Positions 6,352 to 13,250 of a stretch of 13,250 bases of DNA are shown piece after piece. The stretch's first letter is position 1. Every line of letters starts with the position of its first letter. The DNA comes from Sulfurimonas sp. (GTDB lineage Bacteria; Campylobacterota; Campylobacteria; Campylobacterales; Sulfurimonadaceae): contig JALSMC010000193.1 of assembly GCA_026987995.1 (NCBI GenBank), positions 1-13,250 of the forward strand, read 5' to 3'. The position numbers were made by a program, and so were the translations under genes. The notes beneath the pieces are model-generated. The model was not told where the DNA came from, did not search any database, and saw nothing but the letters and a program-made list of their open reading frames with translations.

Positions 6352-7299
6352 ATGATAAGTAAGATTCAAAAAGTTAAAGCAGAAGTTGCAAAAGTTGTTG
6401 TTGGTCAGGAGAAGATGATAGATTCTCTTCTTATCGCTCTTTTATGTGAGGGTCACATACTTATAGAAGGTGTTCCAGGCCTTGCAAAGACTACTACTGT
6501 AAATGCTCTAAGTAAAGCTTTAGGACTGAACTTCAAACGTGCCCAGTTTACTCCTGACTTACTCCCATCAGACATCTTAGGTGCAGAGATATATGACCCT
6601 CAAAACAATCAGTTTAAGATAAAAAAAGGTCCTATTTTTACAAACCTTTTACTTGCAGATGAGATAAACCGTGCTCCTGCAAAAGTGCAGTCGGCTCTGC
6701 TTGAAGTGATGCAAGAAAAGCAGGTGACTTTAGGTGACACTACTTTTAAACTTGATCCTCCATTCTTTGTTATGGCTACACAAAATCCAGTCGAACAAGA
6801 GGGTGTTTACCAACTCCCAGAAGCACAACTTGATCGTTTTATGCTTAAACTCGTAGTCGATTACAACACAAAAGAAGAGGAACTTGAAATTGCACGTCGT
6901 ATATCTAGTGGCTCTTCAGGAGAGATAAACGCAGTACTTAGTGCGAACGAGTTAGATGAGATTAAAGCAAATATCTCAAGTATTCATGTAGATGCTGAGG
7001 TTGAAGCATACATGATAGAGCTTGTAAACGCGACAAGAAATCCAAAAGAGTATGGTTTAGAAGAGATAGAGGAGTTTATCCAGTTTGGTGCATCTCCTCG
7101 TGTAAGTATCGATATGTTCAAGGCAGTTAAAGCGATGGCGTTTATGCGCGGTAAAGATTTTGTAACTCCTATAGATGTTGCATATATCGCAAAAGAGTTG
7201 ATGCGACACCGTATAGTACTGACATACGAAGCAGAAGCTGAAGGTGTTACAACTGATGAGATTATCCAAAAAGTGCTAGAAACTGTAGCGATTCCATAA
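6352..7299 (+). CDS. moxR: MoxR-family AAA+ ATPase
   Basis: This 315-aa ATPase is the motor of the bat operon. MoxR proteins are thought to act as cytoplasmic chaperones that work with VWA-domain partners to assemble or activate envelope or cofactor-bearing proteins. All AAA+ elements are visible: Walker A as G-V-P-G-L-A-K-T (residues 40-47, the MoxR form), Walker B L-L-L-A-D-E-I (99-105), sensor 1 T-Q-N-P (143-146), an arginine finger in E-A-Q-L-D-R-F (R162) and sensor 2 G-A-S-P-R (246-250). Its length is normal for the family. The ATG at 6352 follows GAGGTG by seven bases, a strong ribosome binding site. The DUF58 gene starts ten bases after the stop, the usual moxR-DUF58 pairing. The protein target is unknown. 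Confidence 0.96.
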   Translation: MISKIQKVKAEVAKVVVGQEKMIDSLLIALLCEGHILIEGVPGLAKTTTVNALSKALGLNFKRAQFTPDLLPSDILGAEIYDPQNNQFKIKKGPIFTNLLLADEINRAPAKVQSALLEVMQEKQVTLGDTTFKLDPPFFVMATQNPVEQEGVYQLPEAQLDRFMLKLVVDYNTKEEELEIARRISSGSSGEINAVLSANELDEIKANISSIHVDAEVEAYMIELVNATRNPKEYGLEEIEEFIQFGASPRVSIDMFKAVKAMAFMRGKDFVTPIDVAYIAKELMRHRIVLTYEAEAEGVTTDEIIQKVLETVAIP

Positions 7300-7309
7300 G
7301 GTCTGTCCT

Positions 7310-8140
7310 GTGAGTAAACTAAACAAAATCTTAGTTAGAGCTAGACGTCAAGTCTTCTCAGAAATGGTGGGAAATAATCCCTCTATCTTTCAAGGAGAGG
7401 GCTATGACTTTGTTGAACTTCGAGAGTATATGCCTGGTGATGACATCCGTCATATTGACTGGAATATCACAGCAAAACTTCAAAAGCCTTATATAAAAAT
7501 CTTTCGTGAAGAGCGAGAGTTAAACATTGTTGTAGTCTCAGTTCTTAACGGTAGTGTGCACTTTGGCTCTAAAAAGTTTAAACAAGAGACAATAGCAGAA
7601 GTCTCAGCACTTTTAGGTTTCTCAACACTTAAAAATGGTGACCTTCTAAGCTCATATATTTTTACAGATAGGATGATAAGTCATTCTAAACCAAGTAAAA
7701 AACTACATCAAATTCAAAAAAATGTAGATGAGATATTAGGCTTTGAAGCCATAGGCGAAAAACTAGACTTTAAAGTACTCTCAGACACACTCTTTACAAG
7801 GCTCAAACGCAAGTCGCTTATCTTAGTAATAGGTGACTTCTTTGAGATACCTGACTTTAAACTTTTGGCTAAAAAACATGAGGTTGTGGCACTCATAGTT
7901 CGTGACCATTTAGAAGAGAAACCACCACAAATGGGTTTTGCATCTTTAGTTGATCCTGAGAGTGGGGTGACTTTAGAGGGTGACTTTAATGCTTCGAGTG
8001 TAGAGGCCTATGCGAAAAAAGTACATGCTCACGATAGTGCACTGTATAAACAGCTAAGAAAAGATCAGATTCGTTTTACTAAGATTTATACAGATACAAA
8101 CGCGAGTGTAGCACTTCGCAGACTTTTTGAGGGTAGATAA
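7310..8140 (+). CDS. DUF58 protein, MoxR partner
   Basis: This 276-aa protein carries the DUF58 signature G-E-G-Y-D-F-V-E-L-R-E-Y-M-P-G-D-D-I-R (residues 29-47) followed by H-I-D-W. The rest resembles a degenerate VWA-like fold, with hydrophobic strands at about 71-78 and 174-181 (L-I-L-V-I-G-D-F). No transmembrane segment is evident, so it is probably cytoplasmic. DUF58 genes almost always follow moxR, and the proteins are regarded as partners or adaptors of the ATPase; the mechanism is not settled. The start is GTG at 7310, with TAAGG eight bases upstream overlapping the moxR stop. The next gene begins immediately after the stop, so the cluster is tightly coupled. Confidence 0.93.
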   Translation: MSKLNKILVRARRQVFSEMVGNNPSIFQGEGYDFVELREYMPGDDIRHIDWNITAKLQKPYIKIFREERELNIVVVSVLNGSVHFGSKKFKQETIAEVSALLGFSTLKNGDLLSSYIFTDRMISHSKPSKKLHQIQKNVDEILGFEAIGEKLDFKVLSDTLFTRLKRKSLILVIGDFFEIPDFKLLAKKHEVVALIVRDHLEEKPPQMGFASLVDPESGVTLEGDFNASSVEAYAKKVHAHDSALYKQLRKDQIRFTKIYTDTNASVALRRLFEGR

Positions 8141-8539
8141 ATGCAAACAAAAGATATACCATTACATGACATTAAACCGCTCATAGAGATTCAAGAGTAC
8201 TCTTTGTACTATTTTGTAGCACTTGTCGCGTTTGTATCAGTAGTAGTTTTAGCACTGCTTTACCTTGGATACCAGTACATAAAAAATAGAAACAGTTTTA
8301 ACATACGAGTAGAACATCTTAAACTCTTACAAGAGAGTAATTTAGATGATGCAAAAAAAGCAGCATATGAGCTGACACAATACGGTGCTACATTTGCTGA
8401 TGATAATGAACAGACACATAGAACATATGAAGTTTTAGTCCAAGAGTTAGAATCCTATAAATATAAAAAAGATGTAGAGAGTTTTAGCGAGGAGACTAAA
8501 CGCAGTATAAATAATTACTTAGGAATGATAGATGTTTGA
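8141..8539 (+). CDS. Small single-span membrane protein, DUF4381-like
   Basis: This 132-aa protein begins with D-I-P-L-H-D-I-K-P, like the L-x-D-I-x-L-P opening of DUF4381 proteins. It has one transmembrane segment (about 23-45) and a charged, helical C-terminal part with H-L-K-L-L-Q and A-A-Y-E-L-T-Q. DUF4381 genes usually sit between DUF58 and batA, exactly the place here, so the assignment rests on position plus this weak pattern. A role as membrane anchor or scaffold for the complex is inference. Its ATG directly follows the DUF58 stop codon, with GAGGG upstream, and its own stop overlaps the batA start by eight bases. Confidence 0.75.
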   Translation: MQTKDIPLHDIKPLIEIQEYSLYYFVALVAFVSVVVLALLYLGYQYIKNRNSFNIRVEHLKLLQESNLDDAKKAAYELTQYGATFADDNEQTHRTYEVLVQELESYKYKKDVESFSEETKRSINNYLGMIDV

Positions 8540-9461
8540 TGGCATTTACTTCGAGTACCCCTATCTTTTTCTTTTAATAGTTGTATTTGTACTGTGTGAA
8601 TATTCTTGTAAGATGAGACTTCCATCATTTTACTTCCCACATGCCACGCAGTTTATGCAAAAAGGGGTAAGCACCTCGAAAATACCACTTCTTTTAAAGT
8701 GGCTTGGAATTATTATGATACTACTTGCATTAATCTCTCCTGTAAAAGATGAACCGTATGAGTTAGAGCCAAAAAAAGGGCATGAGATAGCGATAATCAT
8801 AGATGCTTCGCAGTCTATGCAAGCCCGTGGATTTGATATGAGTAGTCCAGGTGTGAGTCGTTTTGATGTAGTTAAAGAGATTGTAGGGGATTTTATAAAA
8901 AAAAGACAAACAGATAACATGGGGCTAGTAGTTTTTGGTGCATACTCATTCATCGCTTCTCCACTTACCTACGATGAAAATATTTTAGCTCGTATAGTGT
9001 CACAACTTCAAGTGGGTATGGCTGGAAAATACACAGCACTGTATGAGTCTTTAGCTCAAGGTGTTAACCTACTCAAAATGAGTGAGTCAAAGTCAAAGAT
9101 AGCGATTTTACTCACCGATGGATACTCTACTCCAAATGTAGATAAAATACCTTTAGATGTTGCACTAGATATGGCAAGAAAAGAGGGTGTCAAAGTCTAC
9201 CCTATAGGCATAGGGAATCAAAATGAGTATAACACAGCAGTACTACTTAAAATAGCAAAAGAGACGGGTGGAGTAGCCTTTAGTGCTTCAAGTGGTGAGC
9301 AGTTAAAAGCTGTGTACGAGAAGATAGATGAACTTGAAAAAGTAGAGATAAAAAATGAATCTTATACTTATCTTAAGTACTACTATATCTATCCATTGTT
9401 TTTAGGATTTATATCACTAATGTTATACGTTTACTTGAGAAATAAAGATGGAGGTCACTAA
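8532..9461 (+). CDS. batA: BatA, VWA-domain membrane protein
   Basis: The protein is 309 aa, normal for BatA. Two transmembrane segments (about 11-26 and 55-70) precede a von Willebrand factor A domain (about 84-265), and a third (about 284-302) closes it. The metal-binding MIDAS site is complete: D-A-S-Q-S (D91, S93, S95), T168 in G-K-Y-T-A-L, and D196 in L-L-T-D-G-Y. The domain should therefore bind a divalent cation and a partner protein. Bat proteins were named for aerotolerance in Bacteroides and are linked to oxidative-stress survival. The charged loop between the first two spans suggests the VWA domain is periplasmic. The start overlaps the preceding gene, with AGGA upstream, and batB follows two bases after the stop. 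Confidence 0.93.
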   Translation: MFDGIYFEYPYLFLLIVVFVLCEYSCKMRLPSFYFPHATQFMQKGVSTSKIPLLLKWLGIIMILLALISPVKDEPYELEPKKGHEIAIIIDASQSMQARGFDMSSPGVSRFDVVKEIVGDFIKKRQTDNMGLVVFGAYSFIASPLTYDENILARIVSQLQVGMAGKYTALYESLAQGVNLLKMSESKSKIAILLTDGYSTPNVDKIPLDVALDMARKEGVKVYPIGIGNQNEYNTAVLLKIAKETGGVAFSASSGEQLKAVYEKIDELEKVEIKNESYTYLKYYYIYPLFLGFISLMLYVYLRNKDGGH

Positions 9462-9463
9462 TT

Positions 9464-11296
9464 ATGAGTTTTTTACATCCTGAATTTTTATATTATATGT
9501 CTATTCCATTGTTAGCATTCTTTTTATTTATACTCTCTAGAAAATCATCACAAGAGAGTTACTTTAGTGATTCTGTGATGGAAAGACTAAGAGTAAGTGC
9601 CAATACTTTAACACTAAAGACGAGAAACTGGCTCTTTTTAGTTGTTGCTATTTTAATGCTAATAGCACTAAGTGGACCCATCATTGATGAGGGAACCATA
9701 GAAGTAAAAGCAAAAAGTGCTGACATTATGATAGCACTTGACATATCTGACTCAATGCTTGCCGAAGATGTCTACCCAAATCGCTTAAAACTTGCAAAAC
9801 AAAAAGCACTAGAGCTTTTAAAACTAGCACCAAGTGAGAGGATAGGTGTCATAGCATTTGCGAAGAACTCCTACCTTGTTTCTCCTCTTAGTTTTGACTC
9901 AAATGCAGTTTCGTTTTTACTAAGAGAACTCCGTACTGACTCTATCACAGAAAAGGGAACAAATTTTCTTTCCATGCTTGAAGTAGTAGATAAAAGTATA
10001 AAAAAAGAATCCAAAAAATATCTACTTATACTGAGTGATGGTGGTGATAGTGAAGATTTTTCTGATGAGATAGCATATGCAAAAGAGAAAAATATAGTTA
10101 TTTTTGTTTTAGGGCTTGGAACATCCAAAGGAGCTCCTATAAAAAGAGAAGATGGCTCATTTTTAAAACATAATGGCAAGATTTTAATCTCTAAACTCAA
10201 TGAAAATATCAGTTCTCTTGCAACTTCAACTGGTGGTGTTTACATAGAGAGTGTGAACTCAAATGCAGACATAAAAGCGATGCTTCGTGAGATAGAAGCA
10301 CATAGTGAGAAAAAAGAGTTAAAATCGCAAGAGATAAAACGGTATATACCGCTGTTTTACTATCCTTTAGGTCTAGCACTTTTACTTTTACTTGTAGCAA
10401 CATCTTCTGTGGGTAAAAGAAATATGCAAAACACAGCTGCTGGACTTATGACACTCCTCTTGTTTGGATTTAGCCCAGATGCAAACGCAGGGATGATGGA
10501 CTTTATGCTCTTAAATGAAGCAAAAGAAGCATACCAAACGCAGGAGTATAAAAAAGCACAAGAACTTTATACTCAGTATGAAACACTAAACAAAAGTAAT
10601 GATGCACAGTATAATAGAGCAAACGCGATGTATAAACAAGGTAAATTTAAAGAAGCTCAAAAAATATATGAAAACATAAAGTTCGATGCAGCTCAAAAAC
10701 AGGCAAAGAACTATGCAAACCTTGGAAACTCTTATGTAAAAGCGAAAGAGAAAGATAGTCTGAAAAAGGCTGTCGAGGCATATGAGAACTCTTTAAAACT
10801 ACAAGAAGATAAGCAAACGAGGGAAAATCTTGAAGCCGTAAAAAAAGCGATACAAGAACAAAAAAAGAAGCAAGAAAAAAATAAAGATAAGAAAGACGAT
10901 AAAAAGAAAGACGATAAGAAAAAAGAAGACAATAAAGATAAATCAGATAAAGATAAGTCTGATAAGTCGGAGAAAAAAGACAAGTCTGACAAAAAAGATA
11001 AAGATTCAAAAGATGATAAAAAGTCAGATAAAAAAAGTGATGAAGAAAAAAGTAAAGAAGAAAAAGACAAGAAGGATAAAGATAAACAAGACAAAAAAGA
11101 GAAGAAAAATGAAACAAAAGAGTTAAAAGATAACAATAGTACACAGCAAGCTCAAGCTAAAGATATGAAAGACAAAATGAGTGATGAAGAAGAGAAAAAA
11201 TGGCTTAAGATGCTCTCTAAAAAACAGAGTACTTTTCTTTATAAATTAAATGATAACAATAAATTTGAGGATAATACAGATGAAAAACCTTGGTAA
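9464..11296 (+). CDS. batB: BatB-BatC fusion: VWA membrane protein with TPR and Lys/Asp-rich tail
   Basis: This 610-aa protein joins two proteins that are separate genes in many genomes. The BatB part has transmembrane segments at about 8-25 and 55-72, a VWA domain with an intact MIDAS (D-I-S-D-S at 93-97, T166, S-D-G-G at 191-194) and a third span at about 296-313. After a K-R pair (318-319), a second hydrophobic stretch (324-337) ends in A-N-A-G (340-343) and looks like a former signal peptide. The BatC part follows, with TPR-like helices at about 347-460, a low-complexity Lys/Asp/Ser tail (about 468-555) and a conserved-looking C-terminal helix M-S-D-E-E-E-K-K-W-L (572-581). Charge distribution puts both the VWA and TPR parts in the periplasm. 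ATG at 9464 has GGAGGT eight bases upstream. It overlaps the true batD start by 17 bases. Fusion of BatB and BatC is known in other bacteria. Confidence 0.9.
   Translation: MSFLHPEFLYYMSIPLLAFFLFILSRKSSQESYFSDSVMERLRVSANTLTLKTRNWLFLVVAILMLIALSGPIIDEGTIEVKAKSADIMIALDISDSMLAEDVYPNRLKLAKQKALELLKLAPSERIGVIAFAKNSYLVSPLSFDSNAVSFLLRELRTDSITEKGTNFLSMLEVVDKSIKKESKKYLLILSDGGDSEDFSDEIAYAKEKNIVIFVLGLGTSKGAPIKREDGSFLKHNGKILISKLNENISSLATSTGGVYIESVNSNADIKAMLREIEAHSEKKELKSQEIKRYIPLFYYPLGLALLLLLVATSSVGKRNMQNTAAGLMTLLLFGFSPDANAGMMDFMLLNEAKEAYQTQEYKKAQELYTQYETLNKSNDAQYNRANAMYKQGKFKEAQKIYENIKFDAAQKQAKNYANLGNSYVKAKEKDSLKKAVEAYENSLKLQEDKQTRENLEAVKKAIQEQKKKQEKNKDKKDDKKKDDKKKEDNKDKSDKDKSDKSEKKDKSDKKDKDSKDDKKSDKKSDEEKSKEEKDKKDKDKQDKKEKKNETKELKDNNSTQQAQAKDMKDKMSDEEEKKWLKMLSKKQSTFLYKLNDNNKFEDNTDEKPW
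10865..11113 (+). repeat. Low-complexity AAA/GAT-rich tract coding the Lys/Asp tail
   Basis: About 250 bases inside the batB-batC gene are almost all purine on the + strand, built from irregular repeats of AAA, AAG, GAT and GAC codons. They encode runs such as K-D-K-K-D-D-K-K-K-D-D. The reading frame is intact. Such tracts vary easily in length through slippage or recombination. The long complementary-strand frames here are a by-product of this composition. Confidence 0.85.
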
Positions 11297-12707
11297 AATA
11301 ATAATATTTTTAGTACTAATTTTGAGTTCACTCAATGCAACTGTGACAGCACAAGTAACCCCCAATGATGTCTATGCTGGAGATGCAACAACTTATGTAC
11401 TCACTATAACTGGTTCAAATGTAAAAAAACCAATACTAGCTGATATCTGTGGCAATACTATAACAGCAACTGGCTCACAAACAAGTATTAAGTCCATCAA
11501 TGGAAGCTACTCAAAGAGTTATAATCTTTCCTATCAGTTTACTCCAAAGCAAAGTTGTACTATAGATAGTGTTAGTGTAGAAATAGATGGAAAAATAGAA
11601 CATTCAAACAGTGTAAATGTAAATGTTTTACCACGAACACAAGATGTAAACGCGGACTTTATCTTAGAGTTTGAGAGTTCAGCAAAAGAAGTTTTTATAG
11701 GGGAGCCTTTTAAAGTCACACTTCTGCTTAAACAAAAAAGAGGGGCACAAGTAGTTGACAGTCAGTTTATAGCTCCAGAATTCAAAGGCTTTTGGATTAA
11801 GTCAGAGTCTAAGGCGCAAAGAATAAAAGATAATGAATATATGACTACAAAAGTTGTGTATGAACTAGCCGCACAAAGAGAAGGAAACCTTAGCATAGAA
11901 CCGGCTGAACTTAAAATCGCTTCAAGAGTTGGTGTAAACAACTGGGGGAGAATGTCCCCACAGGTTAAGTGGAGAACATACTACTCAAATACAGTAGACT
12001 TGAGTGTAAAAGCACTTCCTTTAGGTGTAAAAATTATTGGAGATTTTACCATTGAAGCTACTGTGGACAAAACGCAAGTAAATCCAAATGAAGCTGTAAA
12101 CTTAACACTTAAGATAAAAGGTGAGGGAAATTTTGAAGATATAGAGAGCTTTAAGCCTTACATATCGGATGTTAATATTTTTGATGAGAAAATAAAACTC
12201 TCAAAAAATAGCCTAAGTCAAAAGATAGTTTTTGTGAGTGAGCAGGATTTTACTATTGCACCATTTGAACTCAAGTACTTTGATTTAAAGACTCAAGAGA
12301 TTAAAACACTTCAAACACAGGCTATAGAGATAAAAGTAAAAGGTAATGTAGCAAAAAAAGAAGTAAGTATTACTCGTGATGTAGAAGCTCCAAAAACAAT
12401 AAATACAGACAAAACTGTAACTGTAGAGAAAAACAACTATCTTTATATTTCACTTGCATTTTTTATAGGATTAGTAATTGGTATTGTGATTATGCTTATT
12501 AAATCTAAAAAAGTTTCTACTAAACATAAAAAACTTGATATAAAAGATGAAAAACTTTTACTCATTAAACTTTTACCATATAAGGAGATTGACCGTGATG
12601 TAGAAGATTTGGTAAGAATTTTGGAAAATAATATTTATAATAAAGAAAAAATTATTTTAGATAAAAGAATGTTAAAAGAGGTTCTTCATAAATATGAAAT
12701 ACTTTAA
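11280..12707 (+). CDS. batD: BatD, Ig-like membrane protein
   Basis: The protein is 475 aa from this start. ATG 11280 is chosen over ATG 11250 because it begins a classic signal peptide (M-K-N-L-G-K-I-I-I-F-L-V-L-I-L, about 1-20) and has GAGG nine bases upstream; the longer form would place ten extra residues before it. Three beta-rich Ig-like regions follow (about 22-117, 120-245 and 250-357), then one transmembrane span (386-407) and a basic cytoplasmic tail. C57 and C93 in the first region could form a disulfide. This is the usual last gene of a bat operon, and BatD is thought to work with BatA and BatB at the membrane; its activity is unknown. Residues 253-343 align with the short BatD-like protein at 5170-6282. 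The start overlaps the batB-batC stop by 17 bases. Confidence 0.88.
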   Translation: MKNLGKIIIFLVLILSSLNATVTAQVTPNDVYAGDATTYVLTITGSNVKKPILADICGNTITATGSQTSIKSINGSYSKSYNLSYQFTPKQSCTIDSVSVEIDGKIEHSNSVNVNVLPRTQDVNADFILEFESSAKEVFIGEPFKVTLLLKQKRGAQVVDSQFIAPEFKGFWIKSESKAQRIKDNEYMTTKVVYELAAQREGNLSIEPAELKIASRVGVNNWGRMSPQVKWRTYYSNTVDLSVKALPLGVKIIGDFTIEATVDKTQVNPNEAVNLTLKIKGEGNFEDIESFKPYISDVNIFDEKIKLSKNSLSQKIVFVSEQDFTIAPFELKYFDLKTQEIKTLQTQAIEIKVKGNVAKKEVSITRDVEAPKTINTDKTVTVEKNNYLYISLAFFIGLVIGIVIMLIKSKKVSTKHKKLDIKDEKLLLIKLLPYKEIDRDVEDLVRILENNIYNKEKIILDKRMLKEVLHKYEIL

Positions 12708-12728
12708 TTAGTTTGGATTCTTTTTACT

Positions 12729-12734
12729 TATAAT
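12729..12734 (+). promoter_or_regulatory. -10 element of a likely response-regulator promoter
   Basis: A perfect TATAAT follows a T-rich stretch (CTTTTTACT) with no recognisable -35 at 16-18 bases. In Campylobacterota the -35 is often replaced by A/T-rich periodicity, so this is acceptable. A start near 12741 would place the poly-G tract in the leader. No convincing terminator separates it from batD. Confidence 0.45.
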
Positions 12735-12756
12735 AGCTAATTTCAGCCTATTTTAA

Positions 12757-12840
12757 ATGGGGGGGGGTAAAATGTACGATTATATTTTATTTAAAGATTG
12801 GGAACATGCTAGAAACAAAAGAAACTATAAAGATTTCTAA
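12757..12840 (+). other. Upstream open reading frame running through the G tract
   Basis: ATG at 12757 reads straight into the G tract (M-G-G-G-K-M-Y-D-Y) and on to a TAA at 12838-12840, which lies past the start of the response regulator at 12806. An internal ATG at 12772 has the G run itself as a possible Shine-Dalgarno sequence, four bases upstream. If translated, this 27-codon frame would overlap and probably compete with the regulator. No homology is recognised, and translation is unproven. Confidence 0.3.
12759..12767 (+). repeat. Homopolymeric tract of nine Gs
   Basis: Nine consecutive Gs stand in otherwise A/T-rich leader sequence between the -10 element and the response-regulator start. 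Poly-G tracts of about 8-11 bases are the classic phase-variable repeats of Campylobacter and Helicobacter. The exact count could also reflect a sequencing error. Confidence 0.85.
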
Positions 12841-13250
12841 GAAATTACATTTACTCTATGTTGAAGATGATGAGAGAGCCAGAGAAAGCACTCTTGAAGT
12901 TTTAGAGAACTTTTTTGTCAATATAACAACAGCAGTAGATGGGGTAGAGGGATTAGAAAAATTTAAAACTAACTCCTTTGATATTATACTCACTGATATT
13001 AATATGCCTCGTATGAATGGTTTAGAGATGGTTAAAGAGATACGGGCCACTAATAAAGACATATCTATCTTGATTTTATCTGCACATGATGAGTCCTCAC
13101 TTCTACTAGATGGTATTTACTTAGGTGTTGATGGCTACATCCTTAAGCCTTTAAAACTTGAACAGTTCCTAATGTCACTAGCAAAAGTATGTGAAAAAAT
13201 AGAGTTAATCCAAGAAAAAGAGAACTATAAACTGCATTTAGAAGAAGAGG
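12806..13250 (+). CDS. Response regulator receiver-domain protein, 3'-truncated by window edge
   Basis: The frame runs from ATG 12806 off the right edge (148 codons visible). Residues about 14-130 form a CheY-like receiver: the acidic pocket V-E-D-D (19-22), phospho-acceptor D64 in L-T-D-I-N-M-P, the Ser of L-S-A (S92) and the conserved Lys of I-L-K-P-L (K114). All catalytic residues are present, so phosphotransfer from a histidine kinase should work. A Glu/Lys-rich helix (about 127-148) looks like a coiled-coil linker to an output domain beyond the window, whose type cannot be told. The ribosome binding site is weak (GGGA close to the ATG). The leader holds the G tract and overlapping uORF, so translation may be phase-variable. 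It lies 98 bases after batD with its own -10 element, so it is probably a separate unit; a functional link to the bat genes is unproven. Confidence 0.88.
   Translation, partial: MLETKETIKISKKLHLLYVEDDERARESTLEVLENFFVNITTAVDGVEGLEKFKTNSFDIILTDINMPRMNGLEMVKEIRATNKDISILILSAHDESSLLLDGIYLGVDGYILKPLKLEQFLMSLAKVCEKIELIQEKENYKLHLEEE

Noticed and set aside
10647..11144. Long complementary-strand frames (165 and 134 aa) rich in Ser, Leu, Phe and Tyr
   Set aside because: They mirror the AAA/GAT low-complexity coding tract, whose complement seldom forms stop codons in those frames.
12707..12742. AATTAG/CTAATT inverted repeat as a batD terminator
   Set aside because: It has six pairs of A/T-rich sequence with a 24-base loop and no T-run after it. 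It also overlaps the -10 element, so it is not convincing.
1..13250. CRISPR array, tRNA, rRNA, insertion sequence or integrase
   Set aside because: No regularly spaced repeats, tRNA-like cloverleaf, rRNA sequence, transposase or integrase was seen on either strand when reading by eye.

Overview
All recognisable genes lie on the + strand of a low-GC, A/T-rich bacterial chromosome. The bat operon layout, the protein sequences, the codon habits and a poly-G tract together suggest a Campylobacterota (epsilonproteobacterial) genome, probably of the Sulfurimonas kind. That placement is inference; no rRNA or other marker gene is present.

Region A (1-4931) is a defence-type cluster. It holds the 3' part of a type I restriction-modification methylase (hsdM, cut by the left edge), a two-TRD specificity subunit (hsdS), a 366-aa protein with an R-N-x3-H HEPN ribonuclease-type motif that overlaps hsdS as ATGA, and a RhuM-family gene. 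No hsdR lies in the window; it may lie upstream. The HEPN gene inside the R-M operon is the most interesting protein here. It recalls R-M-linked anticodon nucleases such as PrrC and RloC but has no visible NTPase domain.

Region B (4879-5189) is a junction. It carries a hairpin, a near-consensus sigma70 promoter (TTTACA-N17-TATAAT) bracketed by a perfect 9-bp inverted repeat, and a fragment of a VapC-type PIN toxin lacking its N-terminal half. The next gene starts (TTG) inside that fragment.

Region C (5170-12707) is a Bat (aerotolerance/stress) operon: a short BatD paralogue, MoxR AAA+ ATPase, DUF58 protein, DUF4381-like membrane protein, BatA (VWA), a BatB-BatC fusion (VWA plus TPR plus a long Lys/Asp tail) and a full-length BatD. 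Gaps are short or negative throughout, except 69 bp before moxR, so the genes are probably co-transcribed. MoxR with DUF58 and the membrane VWA/TPR/Ig-like proteins is thought to form a chaperone or assembly system at the cell envelope.

Region D (12708-13250) starts a new unit: a -10-like element, a tract of nine Gs, and the receiver domain of a response regulator cut by the right edge. The G tract follows an ATG, and changes in its length would switch between a repressive overlapping uORF, a very short uORF and an N-terminal extension of the regulator.
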